This document shows, piece after piece, positions 8,312 to 15,330 of a stretch of 31,484 nt of DNA (position 1 is its first letter; every line of letters starts with the position of its first letter). The notes under the pieces are model-generated. The model had not been told where the DNA came from, made no database searches, and worked only from the letters and a program-made list of their open reading frames with translations. Location: positions 1 to 31,484 of the IMG/VR virus record IMGVR_UViG_3300033148_001203, one strand, 5' to 3'. This stretch comes from a virus. The position numbers were made by a program, and so were the translations under genes.

Positions 8312-9852
8312 TTAACCAACTCCTTGAATGTGTTCGCAACTGTTTTCGGTTGGAGATATTTGGTGTCCAAGTATTTGTACCAATTGTCCAAGCTCCCCTT
8401 GGGGCAACTGTTTTTCCAGAAGTCTTCAACGAAGTATTCATTCCATAACAATAAAGTCGGGATCTTAAACACAGTCGCCATTATGGACAGCCCCGAAGGA
8501 TACCCAAACACGCCTATTGACTCTTTCATAAGGGCAAACGCTTGACTTAGCGTGGTCTTTCCCGTTAAGTCAACCATTGCAGAGTTGGTTTTCATTCCAA
8601 GCAAGTTTGGTACGTAGGTTTCATCCCAGGAAGCACCAACCAGTATCGGCCTCGCCCCTGTTTGTTTTTGGATAAGCTCTATGGCTTCCCTTGTTTTGTG
8701 CAAATTGAATTCTGCTTTCCAATGAGCATACATTCCGTGCGGAACAACGTACACCACAAAATACTTTCCATATTTCGCTTTGTATTGAATGCGAGCTTGT
8801 TTCTCCTCCAGATCTTCATAAATTGGGAAGTGCCAATCAACTTCCCATTGCGGATCAACGTCTTCCAAGGCCGCACCAAATCGAGTGACCCCATTGTACG
8901 CCATAAAATAATCACACCCAAGATGTTTTGGAAATACGGTTCGGCCGTCTTCCAAATAAGCTTCCCGCCATATGGGGTCTTGGTGGTTCTTGTGCTTGAC
9001 GTATCCCGCCGCATTTATAAACGGAACTTTTTGAACATACGGGAATGATCTGTCTCTGTCAGGGCGAGGAGAGGATATCAAAAGATCCGGTATCCCTATC
9101 CCCTTGTCCTTGCAGAACGATTTCAACTTCGTCAATACCCAGTATATGTCACCAATCCCAGGAGGAACCATTATCGAAGCTCTTTGGATCTTTGGGCGTT
9201 GGAAGAAAAACGTTCTTTTGGATTTGACGGGGCGTGTTGTTTTTTGTATCTTAAAACCATACCCTGAAACCAGCGTCGTTAATTGTTCAGGTTCCAACAT
9301 CCATAGATGCTCAACCTCTTTCCAATGATGTTTGAATTCAAAGTCTGGGAAGTCTATGATGAGTCTTCCATTCGGTTTGAGAATACGAAAGCATTCTTCA
9401 AGGTAGGGTCTTGGATCGGGAAAATGTTCCAATACGTCGTTAAGCGTAATAGCGTCGAAGTATTCCGTGGGGAAGTTAACTTCCAATAGGTCTTGGTAGT
9501 GAACATGCTTGGAATGTGCCTTCTCATCGCATGAGAGTTCGACCCCTAGCGCATTTATCCCGTTCATCCTACTAACCATGACAAAGGCCCCGTTTCCACA
9601 CCCTACGTCCAACAATCTTGTTTTGGCTTCGATGCCGTATTGTTGTATCCGCATTTTGGCAACCTTTACGTCCTGCTCGAAAGTGTGGGTGTACTCCTCT
9701 TGGTGGTATTGGTTCTTGTAAAAATCCGCTATTTCTTTTTCGCTTAAATTTACGATTTGGCGTTTGATGCCACAATCCAAACAGACAGCCATGTTCAGTT
9801 TATGAATTACTTGGCGTTCTGATTTTGTGCTTCCGCATACACATAAATCCAT
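8308..9852 (-). CDS. Zinc ribbon + SAM methyltransferase + GT9-like glycosyltransferase fusion
   Basis: Three parts are visible in 514 residues. Residues 4-27 hold C-x-C ... C-x-x-C (Cys4, 6, 24, 27), a small zinc-ribbon. Residues 80-90 (LLDVGCGNGAF) are methyltransferase motif I, with TLNDVLEHFPDP (137-147) and LKPNGRLIIDFPD (158-170) as motifs IV and post-IV of class I SAM enzymes. From ~225 the protein changes: IMVPPGIGDIYWVL resembles the N-terminal loop of heptosyltransferase-like (GT9) enzymes, and GYPSGLSIMATVFKIPTLLLW near the C-terminus matches the GT9 nucleotide-sugar site. It may methylate and glycosylate the same glycan. The next gene upstream in transcription ends in TAATG overlap with this start. 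Confidence 0.82.
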   Translation of the reverse strand: MDLCVCGSTKSERQVIHKLNMAVCLDCGIKRQIVNLSEKEIADFYKNQYHQEEYTHTFEQDVKVAKMRIQQYGIEAKTRLLDVGCGNGAFVMVSRMNGINALGVELSCDEKAHSKHVHYQDLLEVNFPTEYFDAITLNDVLEHFPDPRPYLEECFRILKPNGRLIIDFPDFEFKHHWKEVEHLWMLEPEQLTTLVSGYGFKIQKTTRPVKSKRTFFFQRPKIQRASIMVPPGIGDIYWVLTKLKSFCKDKGIGIPDLLISSPRPDRDRSFPYVQKVPFINAAGYVKHKNHQDPIWREAYLEDGRTVFPKHLGCDYFMAYNGVTRFGAALEDVDPQWEVDWHFPIYEDLEEKQARIQYKAKYGKYFVVYVVPHGMYAHWKAEFNLHKTREAIELIQKQTGARPILVGASWDETYVPNLLGMKTNSAMVDLTGKTTLSQAFALMKESIGVFGYPSGLSIMATVFKIPTLLLWNEYFVEDFWKNSCPKGSLDNWYKYLDTKYLQPKTVANTFKELVK

Positions 9853-10535
9853 TAGAGTGTCTCCTTAAAAGATACTTTTGGGAACATTGTTAACGTTGAG
9901 TGTGGGTTTGCATTAACAACCTTAAAATCCAATTTCTGTGAAACTATGGCATCTTGCATTTCTTGGAATCCGCTTGTATGTAGATGCAAAAGTCCTTTGG
10001 AAGGGCTGTCGGGGTTTTTTAGGTTTGGGTGGTAATTCCTTTCTCCATTTGGTCCGGCTTTCATGTCGAAACCCAGCAACACCACTTTTTTCGCTCCAAG
10101 ATGGTATGCTAGGTTTACAGCGGTTGCGCCACTGCTCTTGTTCCAGGACAGTCCGTCCTTTTCAAGACACATTCCTTTGGGTTGTCGTTTCATCAGCTTC
10201 ACCCATTTGGGCAATTTAGCGGATAGAGCTTCCTTTTCAGGCATGTTGGTGACGCATAGGCCATTGAAACGCCTTAAATTGTCCCAATGCATGTTCCACC
10301 ACCCAGAATCGCCAAAAAAGCACACAGGAACCCAGTCTCGGCAAATTATGGACGACGTAGTGGACCCGTGCCAGTCCCCATAAGCGTCGTTAACCGCAAT
10401 TACCTTCTTCCCTTTTAAGAAAGGCCGTAGGTTAGTATCTTTTAGGGAGGGGCCGCCGCCAATAAGGAAGCAAGTCCCACCCCTCCATATTGGAGGAGCG
10501 GACCACATCTTTCGTTTAGGAGTCATCCTCATCAT
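9852..10535 (-). CDS. MptE/DUF115-like protein of a phage sugar cassette
   Basis: The 227-residue protein has the glycine-rich N-terminal motif CFLIGGGPSLKD (residues 22-33), then VIAVNDAYG (45-53), VPVCFFGDSGWW (69-80) and SSGATAVNLAYHLGAKKVVLLGFDM (134-158). This series is the signature of the DUF115/6-hydroxymethylpterin-pyrophosphokinase-MptE-like fold, which is related to GT42 sialyltransferase-like proteins and is common next to glycosyltransferases in phages. The exact reaction is unknown. Starts at 10535, 10532 and 10526 are all possible; it overlaps the upstream gene by 20 bases at most. It precedes the methyltransferase-GT9 fusion with one-base overlap. Confidence 0.75.
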   Translation of the reverse strand: MMRMTPKRKMWSAPPIWRGGTCFLIGGGPSLKDTNLRPFLKGKKVIAVNDAYGDWHGSTTSSIICRDWVPVCFFGDSGWWNMHWDNLRRFNGLCVTNMPEKEALSAKLPKWVKLMKRQPKGMCLEKDGLSWNKSSGATAVNLAYHLGAKKVVLLGFDMKAGPNGERNYHPNLKNPDSPSKGLLHLHTSGFQEMQDAIVSQKLDFKVVNANPHSTLTMFPKVSFKETL

Positions 10536-10920
10536 CCAAAAGGGCTTTGGCTTCGGATAGTTTCAGGAAGCCTTCGTGGAGGCGTGTGCCGCCACTGTCT
10601 TCCACTTCAGCGGGGGTGAGGTCCTTGATCTCTTTGGCACTGAGGTCCTCAAGCAACTCTTTCTCAACCATGAAAACAACGTACTTCCCGTTTGCCTGTT
10701 TGGTGACGATGGTTTCCTTGTCAACCAATTTGTCTGTCTCGGGGTCCGTGTTCTTCTCGGGGGGAGTGCTTCGCTCTGCATCTTCGCCCACAAGAATCTT
10801 AAACTTGTTAACAAAGATCTTGTCGAGGCGTTTGGCGCTTCCAATAACTGCACCCTTCTGGTATCTCTTGCCATCCTGGTAATGACTGCCATGTAGTACT
10901 TCGAAATTAAACTTACTCAT
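10516..10920 (-). CDS. Small acidic protein downstream of the capsid gene (unknown)
   Basis: The 134-residue protein has a compact basic N-terminal part (FEVLHGSHYQDGKRYQKGAVI... LDKIFVNKFKIL) and a long acidic tail. The N-terminal pattern (x-G-x-H-x-x-G-x-x-Y-x-K-G, then L-D-x-x-F-x-N-K-F) occurs in many short phage proteins encoded just after the capsid gene, whose role is not known. It starts from TAGGAGACCAAGATGA, behind a strong hairpin. A head-completion or DNA-end role would fit the position but cannot be shown. Confidence 0.6.
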   Translation of the reverse strand: MSKFNFEVLHGSHYQDGKRYQKGAVIGSAKRLDKIFVNKFKILVGEDAERSTPPEKNTDPETDKLVDKETIVTKQANGKYVVFMVEKELLEDLSAKEIKDLTPAEVEDSGGTRLHEGFLKLSEAKALLDDEDDS

Positions 10921-10945
10921 CTTGGTCTCCTAATAAGTTAGAAAT

Positions 10946-10973
10946 GGGGAGTATGGTGTGACCCATACTCCCC
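10946..10973 (-). terminator. Strong hairpin after the capsid gene
   Basis: A perfect 11-bp stem, GGGGAGTATGG / CCATACTCCCC, has a six-base loop and sits 16 bases after the capsid stop. The following bases on the coding strand (ATTTCTAACTTATT) form only a poor U tract. It may be a partial terminator or an RNA 3' end stabiliser that keeps capsid mRNA more abundant than downstream messages. Confidence 0.6.
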
Positions 10974-10988
10974 TAGCGGATGCGGAAT

Positions 10989-11972
10989 TTAAGAAGCGGT
11001 CCAGTGGTAGACACCGCACTTCCCTTCTTGGTCCGAACGGATCTGCGGAACCATGATGGTCATCACCTTGAAGTGATTCATCATGCCATCACCGGATTTC
11101 CATTGAACAGGAACGACACTCATTCCAACAACGATGCGGACAACGTCGGAGGTGAGCTGAACCATGATCACATTCCCAGCGGCCATGTAGTCAGCCACTT
11201 GGATGAATTCCAAGCTGTCGGTTTCCAACAGGCGTTGGCGGATGGTGAGATCGCCGTTTGCCTTGAAGTCCTCTTCCAGTTTGGTTTCATACGCGGTCGG
11301 CACGTACAGACCATATGGCCCGAAGTACTTGTCGGCGATGAGGGCCTGTTTCATTGCCAATACTTCGGCAAGGATGGTGGCTCCCGTCGAGCTGGAATCG
11401 GTCCATGCCGTTCCTGATCCAGTGTTACGATCGGGATACGTGGTAAGACCGTAGACCTTGCCACTGCCGAAAGTGAAACTGTAACCGTTGAACAACGAAG
11501 ACTCAACCTTCTCTGCAACCTTACGTGCGGCAACTTCACTCTGGGTGGTATCCAGCGGCAAGCCACGGGTACGCGAGGAATTGAGGACGCGGGTTGAGAT
11601 CTGGAAGCCCTTGTGAACGATTGGGAGGGGCATCTGCGAGAGTTCGTAGACAACACGGTCATCCGCGGACTTCACAATCCCTTCCATGTTTACTTCGGCA
11701 TCGTTCATGTCGCTGATCTTCTCGAATTCCAATACGGTCTGTCCAAGACCATTGGCAATGTCGTAACGCAAGCCACGACTGAGAAGATCACCAACCGACC
11801 GGAGGCGGGAACGGGCAATCTGGACGACGGTCGCGTCCATGCGTTTCCACTCATCCTTCTGGAGAGTGCCGTTTGTGCGCAGAGCGCGCCAGTTCATGTC
11901 GTTCTGCAGGAGAACGGCGGAGACGTCGCCAATGGCTTTGCCTTGGAAGACGGAATCAACAATCGGATCCAT
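10989..11972 (-). CDS. Major capsid protein (HK97 fold)
   Basis: The 327-residue protein follows the protease/scaffold and decoration genes. Its pattern fits an HK97-fold capsid protein of the encapsulin-like branch: N-terminal arm, E-loop region near residues 60-110, and an A-domain with FGPYGLYVPTAYETKLEEDF (residues ~217-236) followed by strands NVIMVQLTSDVVRIVVGM. The sequence FGPYGLYV...Y...L is found in phage capsids related to encapsulin shells. It assembles the icosahedral head. It is the largest single-domain structural gene in the region and is followed by a strong hairpin, as expected for a highly expressed gene. The final assignment to a named family needs a profile search. Confidence 0.85.
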   Translation of the reverse strand: MDPIVDSVFQGKAIGDVSAVLLQNDMNWRALRTNGTLQKDEWKRMDATVVQIARSRLRSVGDLLSRGLRYDIANGLGQTVLEFEKISDMNDAEVNMEGIVKSADDRVVYELSQMPLPIVHKGFQISTRVLNSSRTRGLPLDTTQSEVAARKVAEKVESSLFNGYSFTFGSGKVYGLTTYPDRNTGSGTAWTDSSSTGATILAEVLAMKQALIADKYFGPYGLYVPTAYETKLEEDFKANGDLTIRQRLLETDSLEFIQVADYMAAGNVIMVQLTSDVVRIVVGMSVVPVQWKSGDGMMNHFKVMTIMVPQIRSDQEGKCGVYHWTAS

Positions 11973-11996
11973 AAGAATATTCCTTCTTTTAGTTGT

Positions 11997-12452
11997 TTAA
12001 AGAAAACGAACGGGGCAAAGGTTGACGGGATCGACAGTGCTGGAATCGCTCATGTCACAAGCCGCAAGGGCAACACACATGATGTCTTCGGTGGTTCCAG
12101 CGGAATCGTCCGTGGCTTCCTTGAAGTAACCGTCACCGTTGGAGACAAGATTGTCACCCTTGGCGATAGCCTCTCCATCTGCGATACGAACGTTGGCGCG
12201 TTCGCCACGTTTGTAGATGTCATACTGAACAGTGTTTGCATCAGCATACACTTCACTGACTTCCTTGCCTTGGATGTCGTCTTCAAACACAATGGCGCGT
12301 TCGCCACTTGCTCCGGCGGTGGAATGCTTTTGAACAGTGTCATCCGAATCACTGGTCAGTTCGCAAAGCATTCCAGGATAAAGAGCGGCAGAGGCCTTCT
12401 GAAGACCTTCGAAACGCTCACCACCCTGAATCCGTATGGTTCTTATTGCCAT
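11997..12452 (-). CDS. Capsid decoration / cement protein candidate
   Basis: The 151-residue protein lies between scaffold/protease and capsid genes, the usual place of the decoration protein. It has the beta-rich, small-residue composition of DUF2190-like cement proteins: early ALYPGMLCELTSD (a P-G-x-x-x motif), a central YADANTVQYDIYKRGERANVRIADGEAIAKGDNLVSNGDGYFKE (G-x-x-I-x-x-G-D-x-L-x-x-x-x-D-G) and a C-terminal V-N-L-C-P-V-R-F. These proteins bind the outside of the head and stabilise it after expansion. An AGGAGAG-type site precedes the ATG. Confidence 0.75.
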   Translation of the reverse strand: MAIRTIRIQGGERFEGLQKASAALYPGMLCELTSDSDDTVQKHSTAGASGERAIVFEDDIQGKEVSEVYADANTVQYDIYKRGERANVRIADGEAIAKGDNLVSNGDGYFKEATDDSAGTTEDIMCVALAACDMSDSSTVDPVNLCPVRFL

Positions 12453-12484
12453 GATAAACTCTCCTTCTTGTTTTTGTTACAAAT

Positions 12485-12985
12485 TTACTTGACGGGGAAG
12501 GCTTCTTCGGGATCGTCGATGCCTCCGTTGTCTACGATGGTTTGACCGCCACCAGCTCCACCATAGTTGGTCGATCCCAACATGGCTTCGACGGAACGCA
12601 ACGAGGTTTCGTCCATGGTGTCGAGGGCGTCGTTCGAAAGCAAGCATTGTGTGTTTGCTTTGAGACGGTCACGAATGGGAGCGGCTTGGTTTGCGGCCAA
12701 TTCAGCCTTTACAGCTTTAATGGCGTCCGCAGTGGCTTCCTTCTTGATTGCCTCAATGTCAATCTTTTCGTTGGTGACAGGAGCAGGTTCCGTTTTTGGT
12801 TCGGCCTTGGGCTCTTCCTTGGGCTCTTCCTTTGCAGGGGCCTTTGGTTCCGGCGTTTCTTCATTGGTGGCGATCTTCTTGAGAACGCCTTCGTCCATGC
12901 CCATTAGGGCGACGCGGTCATCTTCGCCGAAAGCCGATTTCTCATTGGCAATCAGTGCGTTGACCAGTTTTTCTTTTTCTTCCAT
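12485..12985 (-). CDS. Possible nested scaffold protein from an internal start
   Basis: Within the protease/scaffold gene an in-frame ATG at 12985 (MEEKEKLVNALI) is preceded by AAGGAACAGGCC, a good ribosome site at the right spacing. It would give a 166-residue protein made only of the acidic, Glu/Lys/Pro-rich scaffold domain. Lambda uses this layout (protease C and scaffold Nu3), and many phages do the same. Nothing but the site and the parallel supports it here. Confidence 0.45.
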   Translation of the reverse strand: MEEKEKLVNALIANEKSAFGEDDRVALMGMDEGVLKKIATNEETPEPKAPAKEEPKEEPKAEPKTEPAPVTNEKIDIEAIKKEATADAIKAVKAELAANQAAPIRDRLKANTQCLLSNDALDTMDETSLRSVEAMLGSTNYGGAGGGQTIVDNGGIDDPEEAFPVK

Positions 12986-13879
12986 GGCCTGTTCCTTCTG
13001 TTCGGGTTGTGAGTTCTTTATTTGGTAAAGTACTGTCTTTTCCACTTCAAACACTTCCATATCAAGTACAATAGAATCGTTTTCAACCTTATATTTTCGT
13101 TTCAACAAGACATCAGGTTGGTCTTTGAATTCAAGTTCGTATATTACCTCCTCGTCATCTACCTGCTGAATCCACAACCAATCCGCGTTATGTGCTGTCT
13201 GCAATGCATCACTCAAATCATCCCGAATTTGCTCATGGGATAGCTTGTTTGCCGTAAGTTGTTTCTTAAGCCAATTCCACGCCTTGGACAATCCTTTGTC
13301 TTCGAGGTTCTGGGAATTGAACCGAGGGAACCCAGCACCGTCGGCAATGGAACAAGCTCCTACTTTTCCTGGGAGTAATGCCAAATGGTCGGGCATGTAG
13401 TTCACCACTACCTTGTCATACGGTTTGCCCTTAAAATCACCAGCCTCTTCTCTAGCTTGGACAAACAACCCCGTGGATACTTCAAGCATCTCATTGTTCT
13501 CAATGGACGTGAGAACCTCGGGGGCGACTGCTCGAAGCTTCTCTTTGTCAATCCATACTTCGGCCTTCAGTTTCTCATCATCAAAGAGTGCATTGTAGAT
13601 CGCACCTATGTTTGACTTGATCATCTCGGGCTGGTTGGCGGTTGTTTCCACACCGCTCTCCGTCTCGGGATGCCATATGCAGATAGGACGACCGTTCCAA
13701 CCCAAAGTGGACAATTCCAATTGTTCACCAGGATAGAAGGCCCCATTCCACACACCCACTTTAATCATTACGGTAGGACCCACGAGGTAAGTGGTTCCAT
13801 CCCGCACCTCTTCGCGCATGATGACATCCATATTGGCTTTCATCATCACTGAATTTCTTTTCTTATTGGTTACAAGCAT
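12485..13879 (-). CDS. Prohead protease (DUF2213-like) fused to scaffold
   Basis: The N-terminal ~190 residues carry the DUF2213 pattern: G-x-P-I-C-I-W-H-P-E (residues 67-75), VSTGLFVQ (132-139) and VNYMPDHLALLPGKVGACSIADGAG (158-182). The D-H-L-A-L-L-x-G-x-x-G-x-C block is the family hallmark, with candidate Ser and His catalytic residues. The middle (~185-300) is helical and unknown. The C-terminal ~165 residues are rich in Lys, Glu, Pro and Ala (repeats of E-P-K) and look like a scaffold. The enzyme would cleave scaffold inside the prohead. GGAGACC sits in front of the ATG. An internal start is described separately. Confidence 0.8.
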   Translation of the reverse strand: MLVTNKKRNSVMMKANMDVIMREEVRDGTTYLVGPTVMIKVGVWNGAFYPGEQLELSTLGWNGRPICIWHPETESGVETTANQPEMIKSNIGAIYNALFDDEKLKAEVWIDKEKLRAVAPEVLTSIENNEMLEVSTGLFVQAREEAGDFKGKPYDKVVVNYMPDHLALLPGKVGACSIADGAGFPRFNSQNLEDKGLSKAWNWLKKQLTANKLSHEQIRDDLSDALQTAHNADWLWIQQVDDEEVIYELEFKDQPDVLLKRKYKVENDSIVLDMEVFEVEKTVLYQIKNSQPEQKEQAMEEKEKLVNALIANEKSAFGEDDRVALMGMDEGVLKKIATNEETPEPKAPAKEEPKEEPKAEPKTEPAPVTNEKIDIEAIKKEATADAIKAVKAELAANQAAPIRDRLKANTQCLLSNDALDTMDETSLRSVEAMLGSTNYGGAGGGQTIVDNGGIDDPEEAFPVK

Positions 13880-13890
13880 AAATGGTCTCC

Positions 13891-14070
13891 TTATGTTCTG
13901 GTCTGTTTCGTTATTTCGTCAATCGTGCAATCGAGCGTGATTACCCCGTCGACGTTGGTTGAAACCGTGTGATCGACCAAAAGCGCGTCAATACGGTCTA
14001 TCTCGTCTTGATCCTGTGTGACGATGTTCGTCACGCCGCCTATTTCGTTCACAAATTTATAATGTTTCAT
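13891..14070 (-). CDS. Small hypothetical protein (59 aa)
   Basis: This short frame starts at ATG 14070 behind AGGACCCAC and ends at TAA 13891, twelve bases before the protease start, with that gene's GGAG site directly after it. It encodes MKHYKFVNEIGG... and an acidic, Asp/Thr/Val-rich protein (D-Q-D-E-I-D-R-I-D-A-L). The frame is filled neatly between two certain genes with normal spacing. The function is unknown. Confidence 0.6.
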   Translation of the reverse strand: MKHYKFVNEIGGVTNIVTQDQDEIDRIDALLVDHTVSTNVDGVITLDCTIDEITKQTRT

Positions 14071-14077
14071 GTGGGTC

Positions 14078-14647
14078 CTACGTGTTATATGCTAGCGTGA
14101 AATTATACGGACCAGCGGCGAGTTCGGTAAGTTTGGTTTGGCTTCCGGCTGATACAGCGGGACAAGTTGCGTCCATGTCAAGTGTAAATCCTACTGGCAC
14201 GGTGTCCCTGAGGGCATACAATTGATCAACAATCGAATCCACTTCCAAATTCGGATTACTGTCAATGATCAACGATGTTAAATTCACGAGAGTCGAAAAG
14301 TCGAACGCGGTTAGTTGGTTTGCTCTGGCGTTGATCGACGTTAAACCCGTCATCAAAGTGGCGTCGTACGCTTCGACCTTATCATTATAAACGGTTGTCG
14401 TACTTGGCGCGGCATAGTCGTCCATGGTGACGACCCACGTTCCATCTTCATTTAGTGTTGGACTAGGTGGATTTCCGGTTGATACCTGATCACTTGGACC
14501 CGTCCAAACAAGATTGGTTCCGCCGACAATAGCGGGGTCGAGGCTGGTTGCACCAGCTTGGAACGTGATGGACACCGTCGGGTCAGGGGAAGCACCCCCT
14601 CCCCGAAACTTAAACGCAGATTCTATACTGTTATTCCAAAATGGCAT
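14078..14647 (-). CDS. Leucine-rich-repeat-like virion protein
   Basis: The 189-residue protein starts behind AGAGGATAACATC. Its N-terminal half is Pro/Gly/Thr/Ser-rich and beta-like. Residues ~100-150 carry a leucine-rich-repeat-like pattern (LTSINARANQLTAFDFSTLVNLTSLIIDSNPNLEVDSIVDQLYAL), with L-x-x-L/I-x-x-x-x-N-x-L spacing. Short LRR proteins of this kind occur among accessory virion proteins of marine and environmental phages, where they may bind partners on the capsid or host. It is in the head accessory cluster. Function beyond protein binding cannot be claimed. Confidence 0.6.
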   Translation of the reverse strand: MPFWNNSIESAFKFRGGGASPDPTVSITFQAGATSLDPAIVGGTNLVWTGPSDQVSTGNPPSPTLNEDGTWVVTMDDYAAPSTTTVYNDKVEAYDATLMTGLTSINARANQLTAFDFSTLVNLTSLIIDSNPNLEVDSIVDQLYALRDTVPVGFTLDMDATCPAVSAGSQTKLTELAAGPYNFTLAYNT

Positions 14648-14658
14648 GATGTTATCCT

Positions 14659-14922
14659 CTACGCTTCGGCTATCCCGAGTTCGGCTGTCTCACCACCCGC
14701 ACATACGGCATAAATTCCAAATTGGCACAACCACGGTGGGATTTCATAATTGGTTTTGGTTGAGGATAGTGAAAATCCTTTGGTAGCTTCTGCCGCATTG
14801 CCCACAGCAAACCATATCGTATCACCCGATATGTGTTCCAGGATAATGCCTGAACGGCCCTGACTTGCAGGAAGTACTTGTGATGCGGTTTCTGTTATTG
14901 ATTTACTGTCTACGCTTGCCAT
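14659..14922 (-). CDS. Small virion-cluster protein of unknown function (87 aa)
   Basis: It starts behind TAGGAGTTTAAC and ends just before the LRR gene. The sequence is small-residue-rich with a pattern of beta strands: RSGIILEHISGDTIWFAVGNAAEATKGFSL, then W-L-C-Q-F-G-I-Y-A-V-C-A-G-G. Short proteins of this pattern (x-N-x-S-x-x-x-I-W-x-x-x-G) are found in phage structural clusters and may be head fibres or cement, but I cannot identify a family. There is no membrane segment. Confidence 0.6.
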   Translation of the reverse strand: MASVDSKSITETASQVLPASQGRSGIILEHISGDTIWFAVGNAAEATKGFSLSSTKTNYEIPPWLCQFGIYAVCAGGETAELGIAEA

Positions 14923-14931
14923 GTTAAACTC

Positions 14932-15273
14932 CTATTGTCCTGATGCTGGATGTTCTCTTTTGATAGCTTCTTTAATAAGTAACTTAATTTCACCGATGTC
15001 CTCACCCAGATGTTTCACCTCATTTGCCAAGACGCTTTCAACCTTTCCTTGTTCCCTTACCGCTTCCAATGCCGTACTCGAATTCTTAAAGGACAAAGTC
15101 ATCAATACGATAAATATGGTGAGGCCCCCTCCCAGTACCCACAGCATCCAAGAGAACCGACCCTCAAGTCGGCAGAGGTGGCGTGATATCTTGCCTTGGA
15201 TGTTGTCTTTGTCTTCGATGTCATCTTCTATCTTAGAAATTGCGTCTTCCTGGTGGCATTTGTGCGCGGTCAT
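14932..15273 (-). CDS. Single-helix membrane protein with coiled coils (holin-like candidate)
   Basis: The 113-residue protein has an acidic N-terminal helix (AISKIEDDIEDKDNIQGKISRHLCRLEGR), one strong membrane segment (residues ~42-61, WMLWVLGGGLTIFIVLMTL) and a C-terminal amphipathic helix (VESVLANEVKHLGEDIGEIKLLIKEAIKRE). This layout is close to XhlA/hemolysin-type accessory lysis proteins or to small holins with one membrane span. Position among head accessory genes is unusual for lysis, so another membrane or injection role is possible. Start fixed by GGGAACCAAC before ATG. Confidence 0.65.
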   Translation of the reverse strand: MTAHKCHQEDAISKIEDDIEDKDNIQGKISRHLCRLEGRFSWMLWVLGGGLTIFIVLMTLSFKNSSTALEAVREQGKVESVLANEVKHLGEDIGEIKLLIKEAIKREHPASGQ

Positions 15274-15330
15274 GTTGGTTCCCTTGTATGTGTGTTCAGT
15301 AACTTGATGTTATTTTAATATACACTCACT

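Noticed and set aside
7406-8545. Plus-strand frames of 182 and 188 residues over the glycosyltransferase and methyltransferase genes.
   Set aside because: They are antisense to genes with clear enzyme motifs and have no start signals.
11613-12545. 310-residue plus-strand frame across the capsid and decoration genes.
   Set aside because: It is antisense to two well-supported structural genes and crosses their intergenic region. No ribosome site is present.
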